A stretch of DNA of 64,000 nucleotides from Microbacterium sp. PM5 (GCF_003293595.1 NZ_CP022162.1:1-64000), one strand, 5' to 3'; shown: positions 42,551-51,824, counted from the first letter of the stretch. The notes: generated by a model not told the origin, from the sequence alone. Numbers and translations are program-made.

Positions 42551-44431
42551 ATGACCCCCGACCACCTCTGCGCCCCCGACGGCACCCTCTTCCGCGACCT
42601 CAACGGCAACGGGGTGATGGATCCGTACGAGGACCCGCGCCTGAGTGCCGACGAGCGCGCCGCCGATCTCGTTGCCCGCATGAGCCTGGAGGAGAAGTGC
42701 GGCCTGATGTTCCAGACCGTCATCGAGGTGGGCGAGGACGGCGAGCTGCTGGAGGCACCGGGGCGGATCTCGAAGTCGCCCACCTCGACGGTGGTGCTCG
42801 GAAAGCACATGACGCACTTCAACGTGCACGCGATCCGCTCCGCGCGGCAGGCGGCGATGTGGAACAACAACCTCCAGCTGCTCGCGACGCAGACTCCGCA
42901 TGGGGTGCCCGTGACCATCAGTACCGATCCGCGGCACGCCTTCGTCGAGAACACCGGAGTCGGATTCGCCGCCGGGCCGTTCTCGCAGTGGCCGGAGGGA
43001 CTCGGTCTCGCCGCGATCGATGACGTCGAGACGGTGCGCCGTTTCGCCGACGTCGCGCGTCAGGAGTACCGCGCCGTCGGCATCCGCGCCGCCCTGCACC
43101 CGCAGATCGATCTCGCGACCGAGCCCCGGTGGGGCCGCCAGGCCCAGACGCTGGGCCAGGATGCCGCACGGGTCGCCGAGTTCACGGCCGCCTATCTTCA
43201 GGGCTTCCAGGGCGACGAGCTGGGGCCTGACAGCGTCGCCTGCACCACGAAGCACTTCCCCGGCGGCGGACCGCAGAAGGACGGTGAGGACGCGCACTTC
43301 CCGTACGGCCGCGAGCAGGTCTACCCCGGCGGCATGTTCGAGTACCACCTCGAGCCCTTCCGAGAGGCGATCCGGCGCGGGACCGCGGCGATGATGCCCT
43401 ACTACGGCATGCCGATCGGGCTGGAACGCCACGGGGTTCCGATCGAGGAGGTCGGCTTCGGCTACAACCGCCAGATCGTCACCGATCTGCTGCGCGGCGA
43501 GCTCGGCTTCGACGGGGTCGTCGTCACCGATTGGGAGCTCGTCAATGACAACCACGTGGGCGATCAGGTGCTGCCGGCGCGCGCGTGGGGCGTGGAGGAG
43601 TTGTCGCCGAGCGAGCGGATGCTCAAGATCCTGGATGCCGGCGCCGACCAGTTCGGAGGCGAGGAGTGCGTCGACCTGCTGATCGACCTCGTCCGGACCG
43701 GGCGCGTCCCGGAGGAGCGCATCGATGTCTCGGCGCACCGCATCCTGCGGGTGAAGTTCCAGCTGGGCTTGTTCGACCACCCGTTCGTCGACCCCGACGA
43801 GGCCGAGCGCATCGTCGGCAACGCGGAGTTCCGCGCCGAGGGGGAGCGGGCGCAGGCGCGCTCGCTGACCGTCGTCGTCAATCGCGCCACCGCGGACGAC
43901 GACCACCCCGTGCTGCCGCTGGCCGCGCGCTCGCGCCGCGTGTACGTCGAGGGCTTCCGCGCGGAGGACGTCGCCGAGCTGGGTGAGGTCGTGGCCGATC
44001 CCGCCGACGCCGACCTTGCCCTGGTGCGCCTCGGCGCCCCGTTCGAGCCGCGCGACGATCTCTTCCTCGAGGCCTGGTTCCATCAGGGCTCGCTCGAGTT
44101 CCCGCCCGGGCGCGTGTACCGCATGCGACGTATCGCGCAGCAGTGCCCGCTGGTGCTCGTCGTCAACCTCGACCGGCCCGGCATCCTCACACCGTTTGCG
44201 GAGTTCGCGTCGGCGATCGTCGTCGACTTCGGCAGCTCCGCGCGCGCCGTGCTCGACGTGCTCACCGGCCGCGTCGCTCCCGAGGGGCGCCTGCCGGTGG
44301 AACTGCCGCGGTCGATGGATGCCGTGCGCGCCTCTCGCGAAGATGTACCGTCGGATACGGGTGATCCGCTGTTCGCGGTGCACTTCGGTCTCGAACTGGC
44401 GGCACGGGTGGGAGAACGCGCCGACCGGTGA
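42551..44431 (+). CDS. Glycoside hydrolase family 3 (beta-glucosidase-like)
   Basis: 626 residues, no signal peptide, so probably intracellular. The N-terminal barrel starts with DLNGNGVMDPYEDPRLSADERAADLVARMSLEEK. It has the sugar-binding KHFPGGGP and the catalytic nucleophile Asp327 in GVVVTDWE. The second alpha/beta domain follows (about 430-610). GH3 enzymes release terminal beta-linked glucose or xylose; here it likely splits the imported disaccharide or oligosaccharide. ATG 42551 follows AAAGAGAA. A beta-1,2-glucosidase (sophorose-type) role is inferred from the GH144-like neighbour. Confidence 0.88.
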   Translation: MTPDHLCAPDGTLFRDLNGNGVMDPYEDPRLSADERAADLVARMSLEEKCGLMFQTVIEVGEDGELLEAPGRISKSPTSTVVLGKHMTHFNVHAIRSARQAAMWNNNLQLLATQTPHGVPVTISTDPRHAFVENTGVGFAAGPFSQWPEGLGLAAIDDVETVRRFADVARQEYRAVGIRAALHPQIDLATEPRWGRQAQTLGQDAARVAEFTAAYLQGFQGDELGPDSVACTTKHFPGGGPQKDGEDAHFPYGREQVYPGGMFEYHLEPFREAIRRGTAAMMPYYGMPIGLERHGVPIEEVGFGYNRQIVTDLLRGELGFDGVVVTDWELVNDNHVGDQVLPARAWGVEELSPSERMLKILDAGADQFGGEECVDLLIDLVRTGRVPEERIDVSAHRILRVKFQLGLFDHPFVDPDEAERIVGNAEFRAEGERAQARSLTVVVNRATADDDHPVLPLAARSRRVYVEGFRAEDVAELGEVVADPADADLALVRLGAPFEPRDDLFLEAWFHQGSLEFPPGRVYRMRRIAQQCPLVLVVNLDRPGILTPFAEFASAIVVDFGSSARAVLDVLTGRVAPEGRLPVELPRSMDAVRASREDVPSDTGDPLFAVHFGLELAARVGERADR

Positions 44432-44477
44432 GACGCACGCCAGACGCTCCGGGCCGCCGATGACGAAGGGACAGCCG

Positions 44478-45608
44478 ATGAGTGATGCCGCCGCGCGCCG
44501 TCCGACGGTCTACGACGTCGCACAGGAGGCCGGTGTCTCGATCGCCTCCGTGTCGTTCGCCTTCCGACGCCCCGAGCGGATCAGCGAAGCCACGCGCGAG
44601 CGGGTGCTGGCCGCCGCGCGCCGGCTGGGGTACGCCCCGAGCGCGGCGGCGCGCGGGCTCGCGAACGGACGCACCGGCACGCTCGGCCTGCACGCGTTCG
44701 ACCTCATGCTCGAGCGGGCCGACCCGCGCGACGTCACGCCCCCGCGGCCCGATGTACGGGCGCCCTTGGATGCCGCGTCGATCATCCCGTGGTCGCAGAC
44801 CGACGACGAGACCCTCGCCGATCCGCGGGCGTTCCCGCTCTACGTCGATGAGATCCAGCGCGGCTTTGCGCTGGAGTGCTGGATGCTGGGGCGGCCGGTC
44901 ATGCTCTCCAGCGGGTCGGACAGCGACGTGTCGGTCGCCGATACGGCGGGCCGGGTCGACGGACTGGCCATCTTCCCGTCGCCGGTGCTGCCGACCGCTC
45001 TGCTGCGGATGCCCGCGACGATCCCGACGGTCCTGTTCAGCGTCGCTCCCGGCGACGATCCCCATCACCGCGTTCGCGTGGACAACGCCGGAGGGATGAG
45101 TGCGCTGATGGATCACCTCGTCGGCGACCACCAGTACGACGACGTCGCCTTCGTCGGGCGCCAGGAGGGATTCGACAACGCCGAACGCTTCCAGGAGTAC
45201 CGGGCGTCGCTGATGCGGTGGGGTCTGCGTCCCCGTGACGAGCCGATCGACGGCACCGTGCGCGGTCCGCATCGGATGCTCGAGCAGCTCGGCGCGCTCC
45301 ACGCCCGCGGCGCGCTGCCGCGCGTTCTCGTCTGCGCCAGCGACCAGCACGCGCTCATGGCCCTCGATGCCCTCGCCGCGCTCGGCGTGCGCGCGCCCGA
45401 CGACGTGGCCGTCACCGGGTTCGACGGCATCCTGGCCGGTCGGCTCAGCACACCGACACTCACGTCCGTGCGCCAGCCGATGGAGGCCATGGGACGCGCC
45501 GCCGCCCGCATCCTCGCCGGCACCGCCGGTGCGCTCCCGGAGGGGCAGACGCGCTTCGACGCCGTGTTCGCTCCGCGCCTGCTGATCCGCCAGAGCTGCG
45601 GATGTTGA
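44478..45608 (+). CDS. LacI-family regulator of the glycan locus
   Basis: 376 residues. HTH and hinge about residues 9-62 (TVYDVAQEAGVSIASVSFAF, ANGRTGTLGL), then a sugar-binding domain with an insert of ~40 residues around 70-110 not usual in short LacI proteins (ERADPRDVTPPRPDVRAPLD). It ends APRLLIRQSCGC. ATG 44478 follows GAAGGGA by 7 nt; ATG 44460 is an in-frame alternative. It closes the operon it probably controls through TTATGCGCATAA. Confidence 0.88.
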   Translation: MSDAAARRPTVYDVAQEAGVSIASVSFAFRRPERISEATRERVLAAARRLGYAPSAAARGLANGRTGTLGLHAFDLMLERADPRDVTPPRPDVRAPLDAASIIPWSQTDDETLADPRAFPLYVDEIQRGFALECWMLGRPVMLSSGSDSDVSVADTAGRVDGLAIFPSPVLPTALLRMPATIPTVLFSVAPGDDPHHRVRVDNAGGMSALMDHLVGDHQYDDVAFVGRQEGFDNAERFQEYRASLMRWGLRPRDEPIDGTVRGPHRMLEQLGALHARGALPRVLVCASDQHALMALDALAALGVRAPDDVAVTGFDGILAGRLSTPTLTSVRQPMEAMGRAAARILAGTAGALPEGQTRFDAVFAPRLLIRQSCGC

Positions 45609-45655
45609 GCGCCCGTGTCGCGGGGCTGTCAGATTCCTATGGATGCCGCCTGAGC

Positions 45656-45681
45656 CTCTGATTCTTGGCCTTGTCTCAGAG
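45656..45681. promoter_or_regulatory. Upstream region of the flavin electron-transfer operon
   Basis: The dyad CTCTGA (45656-45661) and TCAGAG (45676-45681) encloses GATTCTTGGC (45660-45669), a 10-mer that also occurs in the response-regulator promoter (complement of 50198-50207). This suggests control by the nearby two-component system. Confidence 0.4.
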
Positions 45682-45702
45682 CCGGTCGACGACGCTCGAC
45701 GC

Positions 45703-47118
45703 ATGACCACACAGGCCGCCACGCGATCCACTCCGCTCATCGCCGCGCCGCAGCTCGGCATCCGCTCGCGCCGCCCGCTCTGGCGGCTGCTCGCGATCGC
45801 CGTCATCTGGGCGACGAGCCTCTTCGTCGTCGCGCTCTGGATCGCCGGTGGCGCCGTGCAGGACCTGCGCGCGTGGGATGCCGACACCCTGAACACTCTG
45901 GGGCGGATCACCGGTCTCGTCTCGGCGAATCTGCTGCTGTACCAGGTGCTGCTGATGGCGCGCGTGCCGCTGTTCGAGCGAGCCTTCGGGCGCGATGCGA
46001 TCACGCGGATGCACCGCTGGGTCGGCTTCTGGTCGTTCTGGCTGCTGCTGGCCCACATCGCCCTGCTGGTGGTCGGCTACGCCGCCCAGGCCGGTGTCAA
46101 CGTGATCGCCCAGCTGTGGGACTTCGTCTGGAACTACCCCGGGATGATGCTCGCGACGGCGGGAACGGGCCTGCTGGTGCTCGTCGTGGTGACCAGCATC
46201 CGCCGAGCGCGGCGTTCCATGCGCTACGAGTCGTGGCACCTGCTGCACCTGTACGGGTACCTCGGTGTCGGGCTGGCGATTCCGCACATGCTGTGGACCG
46301 GCGCCGATTTCGCCGCCCATCCGCTCGCCGAGGTGTACTGGTGGGGACTGTGGGCGGCGACCGCCGCCGCGGTCATCGTCTTCCGCGTGGCGCTGCCGCT
46401 GTGGCGCTCCGCGCGTCACGACATCCGCGTCGTCGCCGTCGAGGCAGACGGGCCGGTGGGCGTCGTGGTCCGCATGCGCGGACGCGGCTTGGAGCGCCTC
46501 GGCGCCCGCGCCGGTCAGTTCTTCGTCTGGCGGTTTCTGGGCGCACCCGGCTGGACGCGCGGAGTCCCGCTGTCGCTGGCGGCCGACCCCCGCCGCGGCG
46601 AACTCGTCGTCGCGGCCCGCATGGTCGGCGACGGGACGCGCCGGTTGGCGACTCTCCGCCGGGGCACGCGCGTGTTGATCGAAGGGCCCTACGGCGAGTT
46701 CACGGGCGAGGCACGGACGCGGCGGGGGATCGTCATGATGGGTGCCGGCGCCGGCGTCGCACCCCTCGTCTCGCTTCTCGAGGCCGAGCCGTATGCGCCC
46801 GGCGAGGCGATCCTGATCACTCGCGACCATGCGGCGGCCGAGTCGATGCGCGTGCGCGAGATCGAGCGCCTGGTCGCGCGCCGGGGCCTGCACCACGTGG
46901 CTCTGCACGGTCCGCGCCGTCGCGCCGGATCGACGTGGCTGCCGGTGACGTTCGCCGATGGGCGCGGTGCGGAGATGCTGCGGCGGATGGTGCCCGGCAT
47001 CCACGATCACGACGTCTACCTCTGCGGCCCCGAGCCCTGGATGGCCTCGGTGCGTCGCGACCTGCGGGCTGCCGGGGTGCCGGCCGCTCAGATCCACAGC
47101 GAAGCCTTCGGCGTCTGA
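45703..47118 (+). CDS. Ferric-reductase-like transmembrane flavoprotein
   Basis: 471 residues. Six membrane helices in residues 28-235 with candidate haem ligands His104, His118, His179, His182 and His195. A cytoplasmic FAD/NAD(P)H reductase part (about 240-471) follows, with RGVPLSLAA (flavin), GPYGEFTG, MMGAGAGVAPLVSLLE (nucleotide) and YLCGPEPWM. The layout is that of NOX/FRE or DsbD-like haem reductases that pass electrons from NAD(P)H across the membrane. The next two genes encode an FMN-binding protein and its flavin transferase, so the electrons probably go to a covalent FMN outside. Confidence 0.85.
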   Translation: MTTQAATRSTPLIAAPQLGIRSRRPLWRLLAIAVIWATSLFVVALWIAGGAVQDLRAWDADTLNTLGRITGLVSANLLLYQVLLMARVPLFERAFGRDAITRMHRWVGFWSFWLLLAHIALLVVGYAAQAGVNVIAQLWDFVWNYPGMMLATAGTGLLVLVVVTSIRRARRSMRYESWHLLHLYGYLGVGLAIPHMLWTGADFAAHPLAEVYWWGLWAATAAAVIVFRVALPLWRSARHDIRVVAVEADGPVGVVVRMRGRGLERLGARAGQFFVWRFLGAPGWTRGVPLSLAADPRRGELVVAARMVGDGTRRLATLRRGTRVLIEGPYGEFTGEARTRRGIVMMGAGAGVAPLVSLLEAEPYAPGEAILITRDHAAAESMRVREIERLVARRGLHHVALHGPRRRAGSTWLPVTFADGRGAEMLRRMVPGIHDHDVYLCGPEPWMASVRRDLRAAGVPAAQIHSEAFGV

Positions 47119-47137
47119 GTTCAGAGAGGACACCACC

Positions 47138-47674
47138 ATGAAGAGAATCGTCTACGCCCTGCTCGCGACCGTCAGCGGCCTCGTGCTGCTGTTCAGCTAT
47201 CGCACCTCCCTTCCCGAGGACGCGGCCGTCGCCGCACCGCTGAACGCGAATCGCACGGACGCCACCCGCGTCACCCCGGCTCCGGCGTCGCCGTCGGCCG
47301 GGACCTCGTCGACCACGACGACCGCCGGCGGGTCGAGTTCGAGCTCGTCGTCGGGGGCGACCTCTTCGACGACGACCACGTCGAAGAGCGGGCTCACCGA
47401 CGGCACGTTCACCGGCTCGGCGGTCAACACGCGCTACGGGGCGGTGCAGGTGCAGATCACCGTCTCAGGCGGCGTGATCACCGACGTGCAGACGCCGGCC
47501 TACCCCGATCACAGCAGCCGCGACCGTCAGATCAACCAGGACGCCCTGCCGCAGCTGATCTCCGAGACGCTCTCGGCCCAGAGCGCGCAGATCGACATGG
47601 TGTCGGGGGCGACGTACACGAGCACCGGGTACCTCGACTCGCTCCAGTCGGCGATCGACCAGGCCTCGGCATGA
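47138..47674 (+). CDS. Extracytoplasmic FMN-binding-domain protein
   Basis: 178 residues. An N-terminal signal or anchor (about 1-20), a Ser/Thr-rich flexible linker (about 45-85), then an FMN_bind domain (about 90-178). The flavinylation motif is SGATYTSTGY near the C-terminus, where ApbE would attach FMN to the Thr. It should carry electrons outside the membrane between the haem reductase and an acceptor such as iron or another redox protein. GAGAGGA lies 9 nt before ATG 47138. Its stop overlaps apbE by 4 nt. Confidence 0.88.
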   Translation: MKRIVYALLATVSGLVLLFSYRTSLPEDAAVAAPLNANRTDATRVTPAPASPSAGTSSTTTTAGGSSSSSSSGATSSTTTTSKSGLTDGTFTGSAVNTRYGAVQVQITVSGGVITDVQTPAYPDHSSRDRQINQDALPQLISETLSAQSAQIDMVSGATYTSTGYLDSLQSAIDQASA

Positions 47675-48468
47675 GCGAACCGAGCCGCCGGGCCTGGACG
47701 GCGGAGCTCATGGGCACGACCGCCAGCATCCACGTCATCGGCAGTCCCGACGCGTGCGCGGCGGCGACGGATGCCGCGGCATCCACCGTCGCGATGCTCC
47801 GCGAGCTGGAGGCGATCTTCTCGACGTACCGTGCGGACTCGGAGATCTCGCGGCTGCGCCGCGGCGAGCTGAGCTTCGCCGACGCCGATCCGCGGCTGAC
47901 GGATGTCGCCGATGCCTGCCGACGACTCGAGGAGGCGACCGGCGGGCGGTTCAGCGCCTTCTGGCGGGAAGGCTTCGATCCCACCGGCTACGTGAAGGGC
48001 TGGGCGACGGATGTCGCCGCGACGGCGCACCTCGAGCCGCTGCTCGCGATGCCCGGGGTGAGCGCCGTCGGCATCAACGTCGGCGGCGACCTGAGGGTGT
48101 GGACCGCGCCCGGCGCGCCCTGGTCGTGGACCGTCGGCATCGCCGACCCGGTGCGGCCGGGGGCGGCTCTGGCGACGCTGCGGGTGCGCAACGGCGCCGT
48201 CGCCACCTCCGGCACCGCCGAGCGGGGAGCGCACCTCGTCGACCCTCGATCCGGCATCGCGGTGTCTGCTGCGGTGAGCGCGACGGTCGTCGCGGACGAC
48301 CTCACCACCGCCGACGTGTGGGCGACCGCCCTCGCCGTCGCGGCCGGCGAGGACACCCGGTGGCTGTGGGACGCGCCGCTGCGCTCGGCGATGACGGTCA
48401 CCGACGCCGGTGTCCGTCGATGGGTCGCGGGCGTCGGCGTCGAGACCGTCGCGGCGACCGCGGCCTGA
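47671..48468 (+). CDS. apbE: FAD:protein FMN transferase (ApbE)
   Basis: 265 residues, ApbE family. ELMGTTASIHVIG near the start, FSTYRADSEISRLRRGE, GYVKGWATD, INVGGDLRVW and the metal-binding GTAERGAHLVDPRSG / DDLTTADVWATAL all match. It moves FMN from FAD onto a Thr of its partner via a phosphodiester. Overlap with the FMN-bind gene shows it serves that protein. No clear signal peptide is visible, so cytoplasmic or atypically exported. Confidence 0.9.
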   Translation: MSEPSRRAWTAELMGTTASIHVIGSPDACAAATDAAASTVAMLRELEAIFSTYRADSEISRLRRGELSFADADPRLTDVADACRRLEEATGGRFSAFWREGFDPTGYVKGWATDVAATAHLEPLLAMPGVSAVGINVGGDLRVWTAPGAPWSWTVGIADPVRPGAALATLRVRNGAVATSGTAERGAHLVDPRSGIAVSAAVSATVVADDLTTADVWATALAVAAGEDTRWLWDAPLRSAMTVTDAGVRRWVAGVGVETVAATAA

Positions 48469-48498
48469 ACCCGCGACGGCGACCTCGGCCTGAGGCCG

Positions 48499-49485
48499 CT
48501 ACGCAGCCTGCGGCAGCCAGAGCAGCATGGTGGTACCCGCTGCCGACGTTCGCTCGATCTCGATCCGGCCCCCGGCCGCCGCGGCCGCCTCGCGCACGAG
48601 CGCGAGACCCAGGCCGAAACCGCGCCGCCGACCCGACTCCGGGCCGCGGGCGAAGCGCTCGAAGATGCGCTCGCGATCGGCATCGGCGATGCCGGTGCCG
48701 CCGTCGCGCACCCGGATCGCGACCCCCCGTCCGTCGGATCGCGCCGACAGTGCGACCTCGCCGCCGGCGGGAGTGTGCTGCACCGCGTTGTCCAGGAGCG
48801 CGACGCAGAGCCGGTCGAGGGTGACGCGGGGAAGGCGCACCCGCAGGCCCGCGCCGTCGCCCTGACCGACGCGGACGCGCACGCCCGCCTCCTCGGCCAG
48901 CGGCGCCACCGTGGCCGCCGCGGCCGTCAGCGCCGCATCGACGACGGCGGGCTCGGCATCCGTCGCCGTTCCCTCCGCCGTCAGCAGCATGTCGGTGAGC
49001 ACGGCGTCCATGACCGACGCGTCGGCGCGCAACGCCGCGAGCGTGTCGGTGAGGTCTTCGCCGCGTCGGTAGCGGCGCTCCAGGATCTGCGTCCGGCTCG
49101 TGAGAGCCGTCAGCGGCGTGCGGATCTCGTGGCTCGCATCGGCGACGAAGCGGCGCTGCAGCCGCAGGGCACCGGCCAACGGGGCCACCGCGCGGCGGGC
49201 GGCGAACCAGGCGACGAGGGCGAGCAGCGCCACCCCGGCGAGACCGAGCGCAACGACCCAGGGGAGGATGCGGTCGACGTCGACGACGATGCGGTCGCCG
49301 TCCGGCGGACCGCTGCGGCCGCCACCCTCGCCGTTGTGGTGCAGTTCGGGTCGGGCCGACAGCAGCAGAACGGCCACGAGAAGCGCGACTCCCGCCGTCA
49401 CCACGACGGCCGATGCGGCACCGACGAGCAGACCGACGTGGACCGCGGCGCGACGAACGCGCCGGCGGTCGGCCTCGTCGCTCAC
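48499..49485 (-). CDS. Sensor histidine kinase
   Basis: 328 residues. Two membrane helices (about 17-42 and 74-95) frame a short 30-residue external loop, so it may sense within the membrane. The H box is RRFVADASHEIRTPLTAL (His119), the N box DNAVQHTPAGG, G boxes VRDGGTGIAD and RRGFGLGLALVREA. GTG 49485 overlaps the response-regulator stop by 4 nt. It is convergent with apbE (30 bp apart). Confidence 0.9.
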   Translation of the reverse strand: MSDEADRRRVRRAAVHVGLLVGAASAVVVTAGVALLVAVLLLSARPELHHNGEGGGRSGPPDGDRIVVDVDRILPWVVALGLAGVALLALVAWFAARRAVAPLAGALRLQRRFVADASHEIRTPLTALTSRTQILERRYRRGEDLTDTLAALRADASVMDAVLTDMLLTAEGTATDAEPAVVDAALTAAAATVAPLAEEAGVRVRVGQGDGAGLRVRLPRVTLDRLCVALLDNAVQHTPAGGEVALSARSDGRGVAIRVRDGGTGIADADRERIFERFARGPESGRRRGFGLGLALVREAAAAAGGRIEIERTSAAGTTMLLWLPQAA

Positions 49486-50156
49486 GACGGGCTCCCCGCA
49501 CGGTAGCCGCGACCGCGAACGGTCTCGATGATCTCGGGCGACGCCTTGCGGCGGATGTAGTGCACGTAGGTGTCGACGGAGCTCAGTGCGTCGTCGGAGG
49601 AGAAGACGGCGTGAAGGATTTCGTCGCGGGAGAAGACGTGCTCGGGGCTCTCGCTCAGCAGCGCCAGCAGGCGCGCCTCGGTCGCCGTCAGCGTGACGCG
49701 CTCGCCGCCGCCGCCGTACAGTGCGCGCGACTCGGCGACGAAGGTCCAGTCCCCGAGGTGACGCCGGCGTCCCTCGGCATGGTGCCCGCGGACGAGCGCG
49801 CGCAGGCGTGCGAGCAGCTCGTCGAAGTCGAACGGCTTGACCAGGTAGTCGTTGGCGCCGCTGTCGAGGCCGTCGACCCGGTCCGCGACGGCGCCGAGAG
49901 CCGTCAGCAGCAGCACCGGCGTGGTGAGGCGGGCGGTACGCATCGCCTGCACGATCTCCACCCCGTCGAGCCCCGGCAGACGCCGGTCGACGACCAGGAC
50001 ATCGAAGCGCTCCGCCAGCACGCGCTCCCGTGCGGCGAGACCGTCGCTGAGGTGCGTGACGTCGTAGACCTCGGAGAGCACCTCGACGGTCATGCCCGCG
50101 ATCGTCGGGTCGTCTTCCACGTAGAGCAGTCGCGGCCGTGCGCCGTCGCGGGTCAT
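49482..50156 (-). CDS. OmpR-family response regulator
   Basis: 224 residues: receiver domain (about 8-120) with acidic pair EDD, phosphoacceptor Asp57 (VLVVDRRLPG) and Lys near 106 (DYLVKPFDF), then a winged-helix DNA-binding domain (about 135-224; SSVDTYVHYIRRKASPEIIETVRGRGYR). ATG 50156 was chosen because GGAGA lies 5 nt upstream and the receiver begins soon after; ATG 50183 is also in frame. It heads a two-gene operon with the kinase, with a direct-repeat site at its own promoter. Confidence 0.9.
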   Translation of the reverse strand: MTRDGARPRLLYVEDDPTIAGMTVEVLSEVYDVTHLSDGLAARERVLAERFDVLVVDRRLPGLDGVEIVQAMRTARLTTPVLLLTALGAVADRVDGLDSGANDYLVKPFDFDELLARLRALVRGHHAEGRRRHLGDWTFVAESRALYGGGGERVTLTATEARLLALLSESPEHVFSRDEILHAVFSSDDALSSVDTYVHYIRRKASPEIIETVRGRGYRAGSPS

Positions 50157-50186
50157 CGCGTCTCCGATCTTCACCGCCATCATTCA

Positions 50187-50215
50187 CCCATATCGGCGCC
50201 AAGAATCCGCCAAGA
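50187..50215 (-). promoter_or_regulatory. Response-regulator promoter with CGCCAAGA direct repeat
   Basis: Two exact copies of CGCCAAGA (50197-50204 and 50208-50215), 11 bp apart, the usual spacing for an OmpR-type dimer on one face of DNA. On the minus strand a -10 of TATGGG (50192-50187) lies next to them. The left copy belongs to GCCAAGAATC (50198-50207), whose complement recurs upstream of the reductase gene at 45660-45669. Confidence 0.5.
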
Positions 50216-50220
50216 GCGCA

Positions 50221-51753
50221 TCACCCCGCGGCGACGAGGGCGGCCCACAGCTCGGCACGCGCCGGAAAGCTCGACAGGTCCACCCCCAGCAGTTGCTGCG
50301 CCTGCGCGACCCGGGCGCGCACCGTGTGCCGATGGATGCCGAGCGCTCGCGCGGCCTCATCGATGCGCGCGTCGTGGGTGAGCCAGGTGCGCACGGTCTC
50401 CACGAGCGCCGTGCCCTGGGCGTCGTCGTGCGCGCGCAGCGGGCGCAGCCGCGCGTCGGCGAGAGCGCGGGCGGCCGGGGAATCGAGACTCGACAGCACC
50501 CCCGCGGCATCCGCGAAGCGCGTGACGGTCCCGCTCACGGCGGTGCGCAGCGCGGTGAGGGCCTGCGCGTGGGCGCGAGAGAATCCGCTGTAGTCGGTGG
50601 GCTCCGACAGCCCCACCGCGGCGTCCAGCAGACGCGCGAGTGCGGTGGGCGCGCCCTCGTCGTCGGCGGCGACCACGAGGACGATGCCGTCGCCGCTGCG
50701 CGCGTAGAACAGGCCGCCGCGCTCGGCGGCCTGCAGCTCGAGCCAGTCGACCGCCGCGTCGGTGCGGTTGGCGGCGACGGCGGCGACCCCGATGACGACC
50801 GGGCTCGTCGGCAGCGGGCCCCACAGCTCGCGCGACACACGACGCGCCAGTTGCGGGTCGTCCTCGAGGAGCGTGTGCAGCAGTCCTGCCCGCAGTGCCG
50901 CACGGGCGCGGCCGAGTCCCACGTTCTGTTCGAGGGCGAGGCCGGCCATCGCGATGACCGAGGTCACCACGCTGCGTCCCTCCAGGTCGAGGTCGGCGCC
51001 CACGATCGCGATGAGCCCGCGGAGGTGTCCGCCGCGGCCGAGCGTCTGCATCGTGACGCGTCGATCACCGATCTCGAGCGTCGATGCCGCGCGGGCTCCG
51101 CGGCGCAGCACGGCGCCGGCCTCCGTCGCGAGGGCGGCGCGCGCATCGTCGTCGAGCGCGTCGGCGGGGGCGCTCTGGGTCAGCGTGCCGGCGGCGTCGA
51201 ACAGTCCGACCCACGCGCCGAGTTGAGACGCGAGCTCGGCGACGGTCGCCGCCAGCCCGTCCGGACGCAGTGCGGCGAGCGAGATCGCCCGCTGCGCCGA
51301 CAGTGCCCAGGTGCGACGGGCATACGCCTGCGCGGCGATGGCTTCGGCGTTGGCCCGCGCCAGCGCGATGAACGGTGTGCGGTAGGGCACCTCGAACAGC
51401 GGCATCCGCTGCGCGGCGCAGGCGAGAACGAGCGCGGGCGGGATGCCGTCGCGCACCACCTCGGTGCCGAACCCCAACCCGCGCACACCGCGGGCGCGCA
51501 GGCGCGCCACGTAGGCGGCGGCGTCATCGCCCGATTCGCCGTCGCCGCCGGCTCCGACGAACTGCGTGCCCGTCGTCAGCAGCAGCAGGTCATCGGCGAG
51601 GAAGGGAGTGGGGTCGATGAGGTCGGAGCTGTGCACCCAGCGCAGCGGGGCGTCCAGCGCTCCCTCGTCGAGATCGTCGGGGCGGGAGGCGAGCCGCAGG
51701 TCGAGGTCGCGGCGCGCGAGGAGGGCGCGCAGGGTCGGCTGCGTCTCGGTCAT
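50221..51753 (-). CDS. PucR-family regulator (CdaR/PucR type)
   Basis: 510 residues. N-terminal PucR domain (about 8-125: LVLACAAQRMPLFEVPYRTPF), a central GGDEF-like part and the C-terminal PucR HTH (about 455-505: LTHDARIDEAARALGIHRHTVRARVAQAQQLL). Such proteins activate purine, amine or GABA use (GabR/PucR). It is divergent from gabT by 151 bp and probably controls the putrescine/GABA operon. ATG 51753 follows GAGGAGG by about 9 nt. Confidence 0.88.
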   Translation of the reverse strand: MTETQPTLRALLARRDLDLRLASRPDDLDEGALDAPLRWVHSSDLIDPTPFLADDLLLLTTGTQFVGAGGDGESGDDAAAYVARLRARGVRGLGFGTEVVRDGIPPALVLACAAQRMPLFEVPYRTPFIALARANAEAIAAQAYARRTWALSAQRAISLAALRPDGLAATVAELASQLGAWVGLFDAAGTLTQSAPADALDDDARAALATEAGAVLRRGARAASTLEIGDRRVTMQTLGRGGHLRGLIAIVGADLDLEGRSVVTSVIAMAGLALEQNVGLGRARAALRAGLLHTLLEDDPQLARRVSRELWGPLPTSPVVIGVAAVAANRTDAAVDWLELQAAERGGLFYARSGDGIVLVVAADDEGAPTALARLLDAAVGLSEPTDYSGFSRAHAQALTALRTAVSGTVTRFADAAGVLSSLDSPAARALADARLRPLRAHDDAQGTALVETVRTWLTHDARIDEAARALGIHRHTVRARVAQAQQLLGVDLSSFPARAELWAALVAAG

Positions 51754-51824
51754 GGGCGGCGGCCTCCTCGGCGCGGTCCGGGGTCGATCCGGGGCGGGCT
51801 CCCGGCGATGGGTGCGCGGCGGCT

